Below are positions 37,139 through 46,218 of a DNA stretch of 64,000 nt, piece by piece. The DNA is taken from NCBI RefSeq assembly GCF_000359745.1, contig NZ_AQHN01000056.1, positions 372,001 to 436,000 of the forward strand, read 5' to 3'. Below the pieces are notes generated by a model, which worked only from the letters and a program-made list of their open reading frames with translations, was not told the DNA's origin and searched no databases. This DNA comes from Rhizobium freirei PRF 81. GTDB taxonomy: Bacteria > Pseudomonadota > Alphaproteobacteria > Rhizobiales > Rhizobiaceae. Every line of letters begins with the position of its first letter. The stretch's first letter is position 1. The position numbers were made by a program, and so were the translations under genes.

Positions 37139-37885
37139 TTGCAGACCAGCACCATTCCAACTGAAAATACGCAGTCCCAGCCGTTCCAGGGGCAGAATAT
37201 CGTCATCATCGGCGGCTCCTCGGGGATCGGGCTCGCAACCGCCAGGCAGGCCAAGAATGCCGGCGCGAATCTCTTTCTGGTATCCCGCAATCCGCAACGT
37301 CTTCGGGACGCTGCCGAAGCGATCGGCGGCGCGACCCAGATCGTTGCAGACATTGCGGCGCCGCAGCCGGCGATATTCGCAGGGATCGACAGGATCGATC
37401 ATCTGCTGATCACGGCCGGAACGGTGCACCTGCAGTCGCTCAAGGATCAATCGGAAGCGGATCTCCTGAAGGTCATCAGCGAACGCCTGATCGGGCCTTT
37501 GCTCACCGTCAAGGCTGCTCTTCCCCTCCTGCATGCCGCAAGCTCGATTACCATGACCTCCGGTCAGTTCGCCTCCCGCCCCGCCGCCATCGGTGCCGTC
37601 GTGGCAGCCGCCGTTGCCGCTGTCGAAAGCACGGTTCGCGCTCTCGCCCTCGAATTATCGCCGATGCGCATCAACGCGGTTTCGCCGGGATGGGTGGATA
37701 CCCCGCTGCTCGACGGGTTGATGGGTGAAGCCAAGCGGCAGGTGCTCGAACAAACCGCCTCGACCCTGCCCAGCCGCAATATCGGCCGGCCGGAGGATAT
37801 CGCCCAGGCCATCCTCTTCCTGATGGCGAACCGCTTCGTGACAGGAGAGGTTTTGCATATCGATGGTGGCGGGCGGTTGGTATAA
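37139..37885 (+). CDS. Short-chain dehydrogenase-like protein without the YxxxK motif
   Basis: This 248-residue protein has the SDR nucleotide-binding turn IIGGSSGIGLATARQ (about 21-35) and the later INAVSPGWVDTPL (about 178-190). The Ser of the active site may be in TMTSGQFAS. The Tyr-x3-Lys pair that follows in active SDRs is replaced by a VAAAV run (AIGAVVAAAVAAVEST). The protein may therefore be a binding or regulatory SDR, or use other residues. The TTG at 37139 has CGGAGAA 8 bp upstream. The ORF extends back to 37055 but loses SDR similarity. It is divergent from a LysR regulator. Confidence 0.85.
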   Translation: MQTSTIPTENTQSQPFQGQNIVIIGGSSGIGLATARQAKNAGANLFLVSRNPQRLRDAAEAIGGATQIVADIAAPQPAIFAGIDRIDHLLITAGTVHLQSLKDQSEADLLKVISERLIGPLLTVKAALPLLHAASSITMTSGQFASRPAAIGAVVAAAVAAVESTVRALALELSPMRINAVSPGWVDTPLLDGLMGEAKRQVLEQTASTLPSRNIGRPEDIAQAILFLMANRFVTGEVLHIDGGGRLV

Positions 37886-37988
37886 ACGCCACTGCCCGGC
37901 ACGGGTTCGAAAAAATTTTCGCCCCCCTTGTCGGCCTTGCCGCTCCTCTTTCGTCCTAGGGGCATCTAATAGGAGAGAGGAGCACACG

Positions 37989-38462
37989 ATGTCCAAGATT
38001 GCCCCATGCCTGTGGTTTGCACGAGAAGCAGAGGAAGCAGCGAACCTCTATGTTTCGCTCTTCCCGAATTCCCGTATCGATCATGTGCAGAAGAACGTTA
38101 TCGACACTCCCGCCGGTAAGGCGGATCAGGTTCTGGTCGTCAACTTCACGCTTGCCGGTCAGCGCTTCATGGCGCTGAACGGCGGCAACCGCATCGAGTT
38201 CACCCATGCCATCTCGCTGGAGGTGGATTGCGTCGATCAAGCCGAAGTCGACCGCCTCTGGGACGGACTTGCCGATGGCGGAACACCCGTGGCATGCGGT
38301 TGGGTAACGGACCGTTACGGCGTTTCCTGGCAGATCGTGCCGACCGTGCTCAGCAAGTATATCGCCGATCCGGATCCGGCCAAGGCCGCCCGCGTCATGC
38401 AGGCGATGATGCAGATGGTCAAGCTCGACATTGCCGGCCTCGAAGCCGCCTATCGCGGCTGA
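37989..38462 (+). CDS. VOC/PhnB-like glyoxalase-superfamily protein
   Basis: This 157-residue protein belongs to the 3-demethylubiquinone-9 3-methyltransferase-like (PhnB) branch of the vicinal-oxygen-chelate fold. The start ISKIAPCLWFAREAEEAANLYVSLFPNS-type text, the VLVVNFTLAGQRFMALNGG strand pair and the DRYGVSWQIVP ending are typical. The ATG at 37989 has AGGAGAGAGGAG just upstream. It has no operon partner, and the substrate is unknown for this family. Confidence 0.85.
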   Translation: MSKIAPCLWFAREAEEAANLYVSLFPNSRIDHVQKNVIDTPAGKADQVLVVNFTLAGQRFMALNGGNRIEFTHAISLEVDCVDQAEVDRLWDGLADGGTPVACGWVTDRYGVSWQIVPTVLSKYIADPDPAKAARVMQAMMQMVKLDIAGLEAAYRG

Positions 38463-38695
38463 CCATCGTGACCATTCGGGAGGTCGTGCAACGCGCAGCC
38501 TCCCGAAGACGACGCTAAAATTCCCCGCAATTTCAAGGGTTCAGACCAATGCCGGTGCCCGTAAGACTTGCGGCAAATCGATGCCTGGAATAGCGTCCCA
38601 CATAGGCTCGTCAAAGGCGGGTTTCTTGATACCATTTCAAGCAATTGGACTGCCGCGGCCGTTCAGGCGCGACCCGGCGGGAAACGGCCGATTTC

Positions 38696-39433
38696 ATGCA
38701 GCATCAGCGAGACCGCATCGATCTCACCGGACGCGACTATACGGCGATCTATGCATTGAGCGATATCCATGGCAGCCACGATGAGATGGTGGCTGCCGAA
38801 AGGCGCATTGTCGAGGATGCCCGCAACCTTCCCGGCCGAAAACTGCTGATGTATCTCGGCGATTATGTCGATCGCGGCCCGCATTCGAGCGATGTGCTTG
38901 CGCATCTCTGCGCCCCGCCGCCGGAAGGCTTCGACCGCTACGCGCTTTGCGGCAATCATGACGATGCCTTCTTGCGCTTTCTGGACGATCCCAACGCCAA
39001 TATCCATTGGCTTGAATTCGGCGCTCTGCCGACACTTCTGTCCTATGGCATCGACGCCAGACATGTGCTTTTCGACCTGGGCTATAGCATAGAGGACTTG
39101 CGCGACCTGACGCTCAAGGCAATGCCGCCAGCACATCTCGATCTGCTACGCTCGCTGGCCGTAGCCGTCACTCTCGGCTCGATGCTCTTTGTCCATGCCG
39201 GCATCCAGCCGGGCGTTGCTTTAAGCGAGCAGACGGACGAGGATATGATGTGGATCCGCGAACCGTTTTTGTCTGAGGGACCGCAATTGCCCTTGCTGGT
39301 AATCCACGGTCATACGCCTGGTTCGCACCCCGTCTTCGGCCAGGGCCGCATCGGCATCGACACAGCCGTCTCCATGGGCGGAACACTGACGGTTCTCAAG
39401 ATCGCCGACGGCAGGCAGACCATTCTGCTTTAG
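38696..39433 (+). CDS. PPP-family metallophosphoesterase (serine/threonine phosphatase-like)
   Basis: This 245-residue phosphatase has the dinuclear metal motifs ALSDIHGSHDEM (about 19-30), LGDYVDRGPHSSD (about 54-66), CGNHDDAF (about 85-92), FVHAGIQPG (about 165) and IHGHTPG (near 205). These match bacterial PPP protein phosphatases and related Ap4A hydrolases. The ATG at 38696 lies before the conserved core, with only weak GGGAAAC upstream. The 233 bp before it hold no clear feature. The substrate is unknown. Confidence 0.85.
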   Translation: MQHQRDRIDLTGRDYTAIYALSDIHGSHDEMVAAERRIVEDARNLPGRKLLMYLGDYVDRGPHSSDVLAHLCAPPPEGFDRYALCGNHDDAFLRFLDDPNANIHWLEFGALPTLLSYGIDARHVLFDLGYSIEDLRDLTLKAMPPAHLDLLRSLAVAVTLGSMLFVHAGIQPGVALSEQTDEDMMWIREPFLSEGPQLPLLVIHGHTPGSHPVFGQGRIGIDTAVSMGGTLTVLKIADGRQTILL

Positions 39434-39443
39434 GGTATTTCCA

Positions 39444-39466
39444 GGAAAAGTGCGCAGCGGTTTTCC
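39444..39466. repeat. Dispersed hairpin repeat, copy 3
   Basis: The inner stem GGAAAA (39444-39449) pairs with TTTTCC (39461-39466) around the same core, AAAAGTGCGCAGCGGTTTT. The outer arm is short (TTCC against GGAA). It is followed at 39493-39535 by a looser GAGCGCTTTC/GAAACGCTC dyad. Confidence 0.7.
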
Positions 39467-39555
39467 GTTCGGAATGCACAAAGAAACAAGAGGATAGAGC
39501 GCTTTCGCGATTCGAGGAAAAGCGGAAACGCTCTGGAGATGAAAAGCGAACCAAA

Positions 39556-39580
39556 CAAAAACCCCGGCCTGAAGCCGGGG
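39556..39580 (-). terminator. Terminator of the RND efflux operon
   Basis: CCCCGGC (39562-39568) and GCCGGGG (39574-39580) form a 7-bp GC stem with a 5-nt loop. On the minus strand it is followed by TTTTT. It lies 17 bp after the RND gene stop. A weaker T run on the plus side would let it work for the phosphatase gene too. Confidence 0.85.
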
Positions 39581-39596
39581 CAAGTTTTCGCGTGCC

Positions 39597-42500
39597 TTAC
39601 TCTGCCGCCACGGCCGGCGGCGGTAGCTGGATGGCATTCTGCTCGTCGTCGACCTGTTCCCTGGCCGGCGGCTCCGCCGACTTGTGCTTGGGCTCGCGGC
39701 CGAAGAACAGGGCGTAGCCGGCGGGCAGCACGAAGATCGTCAGGATCGTCGCCACCAGAATGCCGCCCATCATGGCGTAGGCGAGCGGACCCCAGAAGAC
39801 GCCGCGCGAGATCGGGATCAGCGCCAGCACGGCCGTCAGCGCCGTCAGCATGATCGGCCGGAAACGACGCACGGCCGAGCCGATGATCGCTTCCTTCCGG
39901 TCCATACCCGCCGCAATATCCTGGTCGATCTGGTCGACGAGAATGATCGAGTTGCGGATGATGATGCCGAGCAGCGCGATGACGCCGAGGATCGCGACGA
40001 AGCCGAAGGGCGCACCGCTGATCAACAGCGCCGCAGCGGCGCCGATGATGCCGAGCGGGCCGGTCGCCAGCACCAGCATCGCCTTGCCGAAGTGCTGCAG
40101 CTGCGCCATCAACAGCACGACGATGACCACAAGCATGATCGGCGCCTTGGCAGCGATCGAAGCCTGGCTTTCGGCACTGTCTTCGGCACCGCCCTGGATC
40201 TGGATCTTGTAGCCAGCCGGCAGGCTGTTTCTTAGATCGGCCATGTCGTTGTAGAGCTTGGCCGTCACATCGTTCGACTGGACGTTGTCGGGCAAAGTCG
40301 CCCTTACCGTGATGGTCGGCAGACGGTCGCGGCGCCATTCGATGCCCTGCTCCATCGCAGGCACGATCTTCGCAACCTGCGACAGCGGTACAAAGCCGCC
40401 CGAGTCGGTCGGGATATAGACCGAGTTGACCGACGTCAGCAGATGACGGCTTTCCTCCGGCTCGCGGGCAACGATCCCGACGGTTTCCTCGCCCTCGCGA
40501 TAATTGTCGAGGGTAACGCCGGACATCGAAGCCTGCAGCATCTGGCGGATGCGCTGCGAGGTGACGCCGAGGGCGCGGGCGCGATCCTGATCGATCACCA
40601 GCTTCATGGCCGGCACCGGCTCGAGCCAGTCGTCATGGATGGCGCCGAGCAGCGGATTCTGGGCAAAGCGCTGCTTCACTTGGTCGGCAATATGGCGAAC
40701 CTCCTGCCGATCCGAACCCATGACGCGCATCTGCACGGGCCAGCCTGTGGGCGGGCCGAGGAACAGGCGGTCGACCTTGCCGCGGACGGACGGGAAATCT
40801 GCCGCCAGGATGCCGCGCATCTTGACGATCAGGCGCTCGCGGGCCGGCTCGTCCTTGGCCATGACCAGCATCTGAGCATAGTTGGGGTTGGTGAGCTGCT
40901 GATCGAGCGGCAGGAAGAAGCGCGGTGCGCCCTGACCGACATAGGTGGCGATGAAGCGCTTGTCCGGATCATCGGCCATGCGTGCCTCAAGGGCCTGTGC
41001 CTGCCGCTCGACTTCCTTGATGCTGGTGCCCTCCGGCAGCCACAAGTCCACGAGGATTTCCGGACGCGACGACTGCGGGAAGAAATTCTGCGGAATGAAC
41101 TGGAAGGACCAGAGGCTGCCGACGAAGGCGGCAAGCGTCAGAGCCAGAACGATGACGCGATGGCGCACGGCCCAGGCGACGGAGGAGCGCAGGCGGCGAT
41201 AGAAGCGCGTATCGAACACATCATGATGCTCGCCGGCATGATGCCGCTGCTTGAGGATCATGTAGCCGAGCCATGGCGTGAAGTAGACAGCCACGAACCA
41301 GGAGATCACGAGCGCGATACCGACGACGTAGAACAGCGTGCGGACATATTCGCCGGCCGTCGACGCCGCAAATCCCACCGGAATGAAGCCTGCGGTGGTG
41401 ATCAGCGTGCCCGTCAGCATCGGAAACGCGGTCGAGGAATAGGCGAAGCTGGCGGCATCGAGCTTCACCAGCCCCTCTTCCAGCTTGCGCTCCATGAGCT
41501 CGACCACGATCATGGCGTCGTCGACGAGCAGGCCGAGCGCAATGATGAGTGCGCCGAGCGAGATACGCTGCAGGTCGATGCCGAACTCGTACATGATTGC
41601 GAAAGTGGCTGCCAGCACCAGCGGAATGGCAATCGCGATCACCAGGCCGGAGCGCCAGCCGATCGACAGGAACGATACGATCAGCACGATGACGAGAGCT
41701 TCGCCGAGCGCATGCATGAATTCGCTGATGGCGTCAGTCACGACATCAGGCTGGTTGGCGATCTGATCGACCTGCACGCCAACCGGCAGCGACGCCTCGA
41801 AACGCTTGTAGGTTTCTTCAACCGACTTGCCGACATCGGTCACCTTGAAGCCCGGAGCCATGACGACGCCGAGCTGCACGCTCGGATGGCCGTTATAGAG
41901 GAATTTGGCTGTGTAGGGATCCTGCAGACCGGCGGTGACGGTGGCGATATCGCCGAGGCGAGTGACCTGACCGCCGGCGTTCAGCCGCAGGTTCTTGATA
42001 TCCTCGATCTTGTTGACGTCGCCCCCGACCGAGATGCGCACCGAACGCGTGCTGGTATCGACCGTACCGGAGGGATCGACATTGTTCTGGCCGACGATGG
42101 CATTCTTCAGGTCGTTGAGCGTCAGCCGACGTTCGGCCAGCACCTTGGAAGAAACATCGATATAGATCTGCTCAGCCTGGTCGCCGATGATGGTGGCCTT
42201 CTCGACACCGGGCGTGGAGAGCAGCATGTCGCGCGCCTGGATGGCGAATTTCTTCAGCTCCGGATAGCTGTAGCCGTCACCGCTGATCGAATGCAGCGTG
42301 ATGAAGGTATCGCCGAATTCGTCGTTGAAATAGGGGCCGAGCAGGCCGGACGGCAGCTCGTTGTTGATATCGCCGACCTTCTTGCGGATCTGGTAGAAGG
42401 CATCCTTCACCTCGGCTGTGTTGGTGTCGCCCTTGATCTGGACGGTGGTGATGGCAAAACCGGCGCGGGTATAGGATTTGACCCAGTCGAGATGCGGCGT

Positions 42501-42755
42501 TTCCTGCAGCTTGCGCTCGATCTTGTTGACCACCTGGTCTTCCATGTCCTGCAGGGAAGCGCCGGGCCACACGGTCTGCACGACCATGACGCGGAAGGTG
42601 AAATCGGGGTCTTCCTTCTGGCCCATATGGGTCAGGCCGAGCGCGCCGGCGATGATGATGAGCCCGAACAGGAAGCGCGCGATGCTCGGATGGGCGATCG
42701 CCCAACGCGACAGGTTGAAACGCTTCCTCTCGGCGGAGGTGCTGTTGCTGGACAT
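39597..42755 (-). CDS. RND-family multidrug efflux pump (inner-membrane transporter)
   Basis: This 1052-residue transporter has the full RND size with 12 transmembrane helices and two large periplasmic loops. The proton-relay Asp pair is in LGLLVDDAMIVVE (near 408), and the helix 10-11 region FGFVAILGVIALLGIIIRNSI is intact. The N-terminus has IAGALGLTHMGQKEDPDFTFR, typical of the AcrB/Vex group. Proton-driven export of drugs or lipophilic compounds with a TolC-type channel is expected, but no channel gene is nearby. It is 23 bp after the adaptor gene. Confidence 0.94.
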   Translation of the reverse strand: MSSNSTSAERKRFNLSRWAIAHPSIARFLFGLIIIAGALGLTHMGQKEDPDFTFRVMVVQTVWPGASLQDMEDQVVNKIERKLQETPHLDWVKSYTRAGFAITTVQIKGDTNTAEVKDAFYQIRKKVGDINNELPSGLLGPYFNDEFGDTFITLHSISGDGYSYPELKKFAIQARDMLLSTPGVEKATIIGDQAEQIYIDVSSKVLAERRLTLNDLKNAIVGQNNVDPSGTVDTSTRSVRISVGGDVNKIEDIKNLRLNAGGQVTRLGDIATVTAGLQDPYTAKFLYNGHPSVQLGVVMAPGFKVTDVGKSVEETYKRFEASLPVGVQVDQIANQPDVVTDAISEFMHALGEALVIVLIVSFLSIGWRSGLVIAIAIPLVLAATFAIMYEFGIDLQRISLGALIIALGLLVDDAMIVVELMERKLEEGLVKLDAASFAYSSTAFPMLTGTLITTAGFIPVGFAASTAGEYVRTLFYVVGIALVISWFVAVYFTPWLGYMILKQRHHAGEHHDVFDTRFYRRLRSSVAWAVRHRVIVLALTLAAFVGSLWSFQFIPQNFFPQSSRPEILVDLWLPEGTSIKEVERQAQALEARMADDPDKRFIATYVGQGAPRFFLPLDQQLTNPNYAQMLVMAKDEPARERLIVKMRGILAADFPSVRGKVDRLFLGPPTGWPVQMRVMGSDRQEVRHIADQVKQRFAQNPLLGAIHDDWLEPVPAMKLVIDQDRARALGVTSQRIRQMLQASMSGVTLDNYREGEETVGIVAREPEESRHLLTSVNSVYIPTDSGGFVPLSQVAKIVPAMEQGIEWRRDRLPTITVRATLPDNVQSNDVTAKLYNDMADLRNSLPAGYKIQIQGGAEDSAESQASIAAKAPIMLVVIVVLLMAQLQHFGKAMLVLATGPLGIIGAAAALLISGAPFGFVAILGVIALLGIIIRNSIILVDQIDQDIAAGMDRKEAIIGSAVRRFRPIMLTALTAVLALIPISRGVFWGPLAYAMMGGILVATILTIFVLPAGYALFFGREPKHKSAEPPAREQVDDEQNAIQLPPPAVAAE

Positions 42756-42778
42756 GGTGTCGTCCCTCTCGATCCGGA

Positions 42779-43927
42779 TCAGCGTACGATATCCGCCGAA
42801 GCGGCTTTGGTTTCTGCGGCGGCCTGCTGGCCTGCGGCACCAGACAGTTTGACCTTCATGTTTTCAGACATGAACTGGGTGCCGGCGGCAACGACGACAT
42901 CGCCGGTCTTGAGGCCATCGGCGACACGCACGCCGTCATCGGCGAAATCGGCAACCTTGATGGTGCGCGAATGGACCGTGCCGGCACTGCGATCGACAAG
43001 CCAGACGATCTGCTTTCCGTCCTTCTGCGCAAGGGCGCTCAGCGGAATGGAAACATAGGGCTGGGTGTTGCCGGCGAGCGCTTCGATCGTCGCGGTCATG
43101 CCGAGCAGAACGCGCTGATCGTTCGGCAGGCTAACGCGCACCGCAAACGTACGAGACTGATCGGCGCTGCCGGATACTTCCCGCACCTTTCCGTCCAGTA
43201 CGAGCGCCGAATCCGACCAGAAGCGCGCCTTGACGTCCTTGCCGACCTTGAACTGGGCAATGTCCATCTCCGGTACGGCGACCTGCACTTCCTTCTCGCC
43301 ATCGACGGCAACGGTAACGACCGGCGTGCCGGAGGCAACCACCTGACCGACATCGGCGTTGATTGTGGTGACGATGCCGTTCATGTCCGAGGTCAGATCG
43401 GCATAGGCGACCTGGTTCTTGGCTTCGGTGAGCGCCGAGACGGCGGAATCGCGCGACGAAACCGCTTGTTCGTAGGAGAGCTCGGCCTGTTCGAGCTGCG
43501 ACTTGGAGGTGACATTCTTGTCGAACAGCGCCTGAGCGCGTGTGCGGGCAAGCTCGGTCGTCTGCACCTGCTTTTCCGCCGAATCCAGAGTTGCCTGCGA
43601 GCGGCGCACGGCAAGAGTATAATCGGTCGCATCGATGCGGGCGAGCACATCGCCGGGCTTCACCCTCTGGCCGATATCCACCTTGCGCTCGACGATCTTG
43701 CCGTTGATGCGGAAGCCGAGATTCATCTCGGTGCGCGCGCGCACGGCGCCGGAATAGTCGAGCTTGCGCGTCGTATCCGCCTGGGCGATTTCGACCACCT
43801 TCACCGGACGGATCACCTCCGCCGTCTCTTCCTTCTTCTCGTTGCAGCCTGTGAGCCCGAGCCCAACGGCGGCAATGAGAGCCGCGCCGGCAGCGGCCCG
43901 TAGAGTGTTGGTCGTCAGCGAAACCAT
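42779..43927 (-). CDS. RND efflux periplasmic adaptor (MFP, lipoprotein)
   Basis: This 382-residue membrane-fusion protein bridges the RND pump and an outer-membrane channel. The N-terminal signal ends with a lipobox LTGC (Cys near 28), so it is lipid-anchored. Coiled-coil hairpin residues span about 95-165, followed by lipoyl and beta-barrel domains with VTTINADVGQVVASGTPVVTV. It lies 23 bp before the RND gene and 60 bp after tetR on the same strand, one operon. Confidence 0.93.
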   Translation of the reverse strand: MVSLTTNTLRAAAGAALIAAVGLGLTGCNEKKEETAEVIRPVKVVEIAQADTTRKLDYSGAVRARTEMNLGFRINGKIVERKVDIGQRVKPGDVLARIDATDYTLAVRRSQATLDSAEKQVQTTELARTRAQALFDKNVTSKSQLEQAELSYEQAVSSRDSAVSALTEAKNQVAYADLTSDMNGIVTTINADVGQVVASGTPVVTVAVDGEKEVQVAVPEMDIAQFKVGKDVKARFWSDSALVLDGKVREVSGSADQSRTFAVRVSLPNDQRVLLGMTATIEALAGNTQPYVSIPLSALAQKDGKQIVWLVDRSAGTVHSRTIKVADFADDGVRVADGLKTGDVVVAAGTQFMSENMKVKLSGAAGQQAAAETKAASADIVR

Positions 43928-43987
43928 GTCGCTCTCCTAAAGTCGAATAAAAAACGGGAGCGCTCCGGCCATCCGGTGCGCGAACTG

Positions 43988-44596
43988 CTATTTCTTCAAG
44001 GCCCTGATGACGAATTCGATGAGATCTTCGGGCTCGGCCTGGTATGATTTGGCAAGACACTGCGCCACCATCTGCGGATGGCAGAGATCGACCGTCGCCG
44101 CGGCAAAGCATTTGGCTGCAACATGCGGGTCCTGCTCGGCAAACTCTCCGGCGGCAATCCCTTCGCCGATGATCTCGGCGACCAGATCCTGCATACGTTC
44201 GATGTGCTTTTCGATGACATGCCAGTCGCGCTCTATGGCGACAATGACCATCTCGTGAACCTTCTGCTCGTCGAGCATGGTCTCCAGCGTCATCTTGTAT
44301 TGGCCCATGGTGTAGGCCCGCAGCCGATCGGATGCGCTGAGCGGCTGGTTACGAATATTGAAAGCCATCTGATAGCTCTGCTGGAGCATACGCCCGCAAA
44401 GAGCTTGATGGATTTCAACCTTGGAGCTGAAGAAACGATAGATGTTCGCCGTCGACATGCCGAGATCGCGGGCGATGTCGGCCACCGTGGTCTTGCTATA
44501 ACCATAGTGGCGAAACAGCCGCTCAGCAGCTTCGAGGATGCGCGCGATGTTGTCCTGACGCGCAGGGTCGGCGCTAACATCGGGAAGATCGAGCAT
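43988..44596 (-). CDS. TetR-family repressor of the efflux operon
   Basis: This 202-residue regulator has the TetR helix-turn-helix (about 20-60, text YSKTTVADIARDLGMSTANIYRFF) and a C-terminal ligand domain without recognised family signature. It is the first gene of the tetR-MFP-RND operon and very likely controls it and itself. A perfect 21-bp inverted repeat lies 10 bp upstream of its ATG. Induction by the pump substrate is the usual logic for such repressors. Confidence 0.93.
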   Translation of the reverse strand: MLDLPDVSADPARQDNIARILEAAERLFRHYGYSKTTVADIARDLGMSTANIYRFFSSKVEIHQALCGRMLQQSYQMAFNIRNQPLSASDRLRAYTMGQYKMTLETMLDEQKVHEMVIVAIERDWHVIEKHIERMQDLVAEIIGEGIAAGEFAEQDPHVAAKCFAAATVDLCHPQMVAQCLAKSYQAEPEDLIEFVIRALKK

Positions 44597-44605
44597 GGGC
44601 AGTAC

Positions 44606-44657
44606 CTGATGATTTACGAGTGACGATTTTCAATTTTCGTCACTCGTAAATCATCAG
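44606..44657. promoter_or_regulatory. Perfect 21-bp inverted repeat operator upstream of tetR
   Basis: The arms at 44606-44626 and 44637-44657 are exact reverse complements, separated by a 10-bp AT-rich spacer. The arm core is TTTACGAGTGACGA. The position directly before the tetR start is expected for the autoregulatory operator of this repressor. Two TetR dimers could bind, one per arm, if the arm carries its own dyad, but no dyad is visible inside an arm. Confidence 0.75.
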
Positions 44658-44672
44658 AGCGCCGATGTCAAG

Positions 44673-44700
44673 AAAACCGCCTGCAACGGCAGGCGGTTTT
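44673..44700 (-). terminator. GC-rich bidirectional terminator
   Basis: AAAACCGCCTGC (44673-44684) pairs with GCAGGCGGTTTT (44689-44700) around a 4-nt loop. A-runs and T-runs on both sides make it functional in either direction. It most likely ends transcription of the membrane-protein gene at 44824-45303. Confidence 0.8.
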
Positions 44701-44823
44701 CGAATGCTATGCGATGACGTTTGAGTGTGCCGAACAACTTGCAACAAAGGTTAAACGATCGGCAAAGCCCTTGTCGGAACTGAGCCGAAAGCGGCCAACA
44801 TGCTCGGGGGCGACAGCGCCCGG

Positions 44824-45303
44824 TCAGACGCCCAGGAGCGCAGGACGGAAGCGACGGATGCTGAGATAGCCGACAAGCAGGCACACCACGAGGAGAGCCA
44901 CCTGCGCCACCAGTATCGGCGGCTCGTTACCATTGGGTGCCAGCGTATTCAGCGCCGGTATCTTCTGGAACGATTGAATGATCAGCACCAGACAGTTGAA
45001 GAACAGCAGCACCATGGCCCCGACGATGAAAACAGGGCGCCAGATGCCGGCAAGATGGAAACTGTAGCGCGCCAGCGCGGTCGGTATGAAGATGAGAACA
45101 CACAGACCGCCGACGATGATTGCCGGTGTGGCAGCGTGAAACGGAAACAGAAAGCCCGTCAAGCTGGTGAGAATGGTCGCGACCATATAGACCAGCGTCG
45201 ATCGCTCGTGACGATTGGCGGTAAGAAAGCCGTGAGCGACGACAATGCCGCTGACGATGGCAATCAAGCTTATGACGACGTGAATTAAGAGAATTCCTGA
45301 CAT
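44824..45303 (-). CDS. Hypothetical four-helix inner-membrane protein
   Basis: This 159-residue protein has about four transmembrane helices (near 5-25, 40-60, 65-85 and 90-110, with a further hydrophobic end at 130-150). It includes HGFLTANRHERSTLVYMVATIL. No family is recognised. The ATG at 45303 with GGGAGAGG just upstream (MSGILLIHVV) is preferred to 45333. It stands alone, with its terminator 123 bp downstream. Confidence 0.75.
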   Translation of the reverse strand: MSGILLIHVVISLIAIVSGIVVAHGFLTANRHERSTLVYMVATILTSLTGFLFPFHAATPAIIVGGLCVLIFIPTALARYSFHLAGIWRPVFIVGAMVLLFFNCLVLIIQSFQKIPALNTLAPNGNEPPILVAQVALLVVCLLVGYLSIRRFRPALLGV

Positions 45304-45417
45304 TCGCCTCTCCCTTGAGCACCGCATTCCCATGAATGACAGCCTAATGCCCGGATGCGGAATATATATGAAACGCGCCGCGCCAACCAGCGCGGCGCAA
45401 AAGCTGAAGCGGCCGGT

Positions 45418-45849
45418 TCAGGCGGCGTGAACTTCCAGCGAAATCGGAACCGAAGCGAGAGCCTTGGAAACAGGGCAGCCGGCCTTGGCCTTGTTGGCAA
45501 GCTCGGTGAACGTGGCCTCGTCGGCGCCAGGCACCTTGCCCGTCAGGGTCAGGTGGATCGCGGTGATGGCAAAGCCGCCTTCGACGCTTTCCAGCGTGAC
45601 CTTGGCCGTGGTCTCCATGCTCTCGGCGGTGAAGCCAGCCTCATTGAGGATCAGCGACAAGGCCATGGTGAAGCAACCGGCATGCGCAGCCCCGATCAGC
45701 TCTTCCGGATTGGTGCCGGCAACGCCTTCGAAGCGGCTGGCGAAACCGTAGGGATAATGATTGAGCGCGCCGCTCTGGGTCGAGATCTGGCCTTTGCCAT
45801 CCTTCAGACCGCCGGACCATTGAGCCGAACCTGTACGATTGATCTGCAT
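45418..45849 (-). CDS. osmC: OsmC-family peroxiredoxin
   Basis: This 143-residue OsmC/Ohr protein reduces organic hydroperoxides with two cysteines, AAHAGCFTMAL (near 57) and KAGCPVSKAL (near 123). The starting text MQINRTGSAQWSGGLKDGKG marks the OsmC subgroup rather than Ohr. The ATG at 45849 has AAGGAGGA directly before it. The frame to 46065 is an unlikely Arg-rich extension. The gene is divergent from the GntR regulator gene at 46219. Confidence 0.92.
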   Translation of the reverse strand: MQINRTGSAQWSGGLKDGKGQISTQSGALNHYPYGFASRFEGVAGTNPEELIGAAHAGCFTMALSLILNEAGFTAESMETTAKVTLESVEGGFAITAIHLTLTGKVPGADEATFTELANKAKAGCPVSKALASVPISLEVHAA

Positions 45850-46053
45850 ATCGTCCTCCTTGTCGTTGAACTGAGCTTTGGGAGCAGAATCCTCGCTTCC
45901 CGCGGTGATCCGACGGCGACGGCATTCACACCGGCCGCACGGACACCATAATCCTTCTATCCGCCGAAGACGACGCCGCCATAACAGCAGCGGCGCCGAC
46001 GTCAACAAAGCCCAGCGCAGCGGATTGTTCCCGTCTGCGATGGGATGATGCCG

Positions 46054-46096
46054 TTTAATCATCATACAAGGCTGTTGCTAATGTATGATGATTAAA
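46054..46096. promoter_or_regulatory. Perfect 15-bp inverted repeat between osmC and gntR
   Basis: The arm TTTAATCATCATACA (46054-46068) and its exact complement (46082-46096) are separated by 13 bp. It lies about 123 bp before the gntR GTG start in a 369-bp gap. It is a candidate operator for the GntR-type regulator, or for control of osmC on the other side. The rest of the gap holds no other feature. Confidence 0.6.
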
Positions 46097-46218
46097 GTAT
46101 CTTGGCTTTCATGCGAAAAACGCTTCGAACGTGAGCGGATATCGGCCGCATGCACGACCAGCATGCGCCCTTGGTCGCAAGCGATTTCGGGAGCGCGCAA
46201 TGGTCTGGAGGAAATAGG

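Noticed and set aside
40443..43058. 871-codon plus-strand frame opposite the RND pump and adaptor
   Set aside because: It spans two well-defined genes on the other strand. Its composition is that of a mirror frame.
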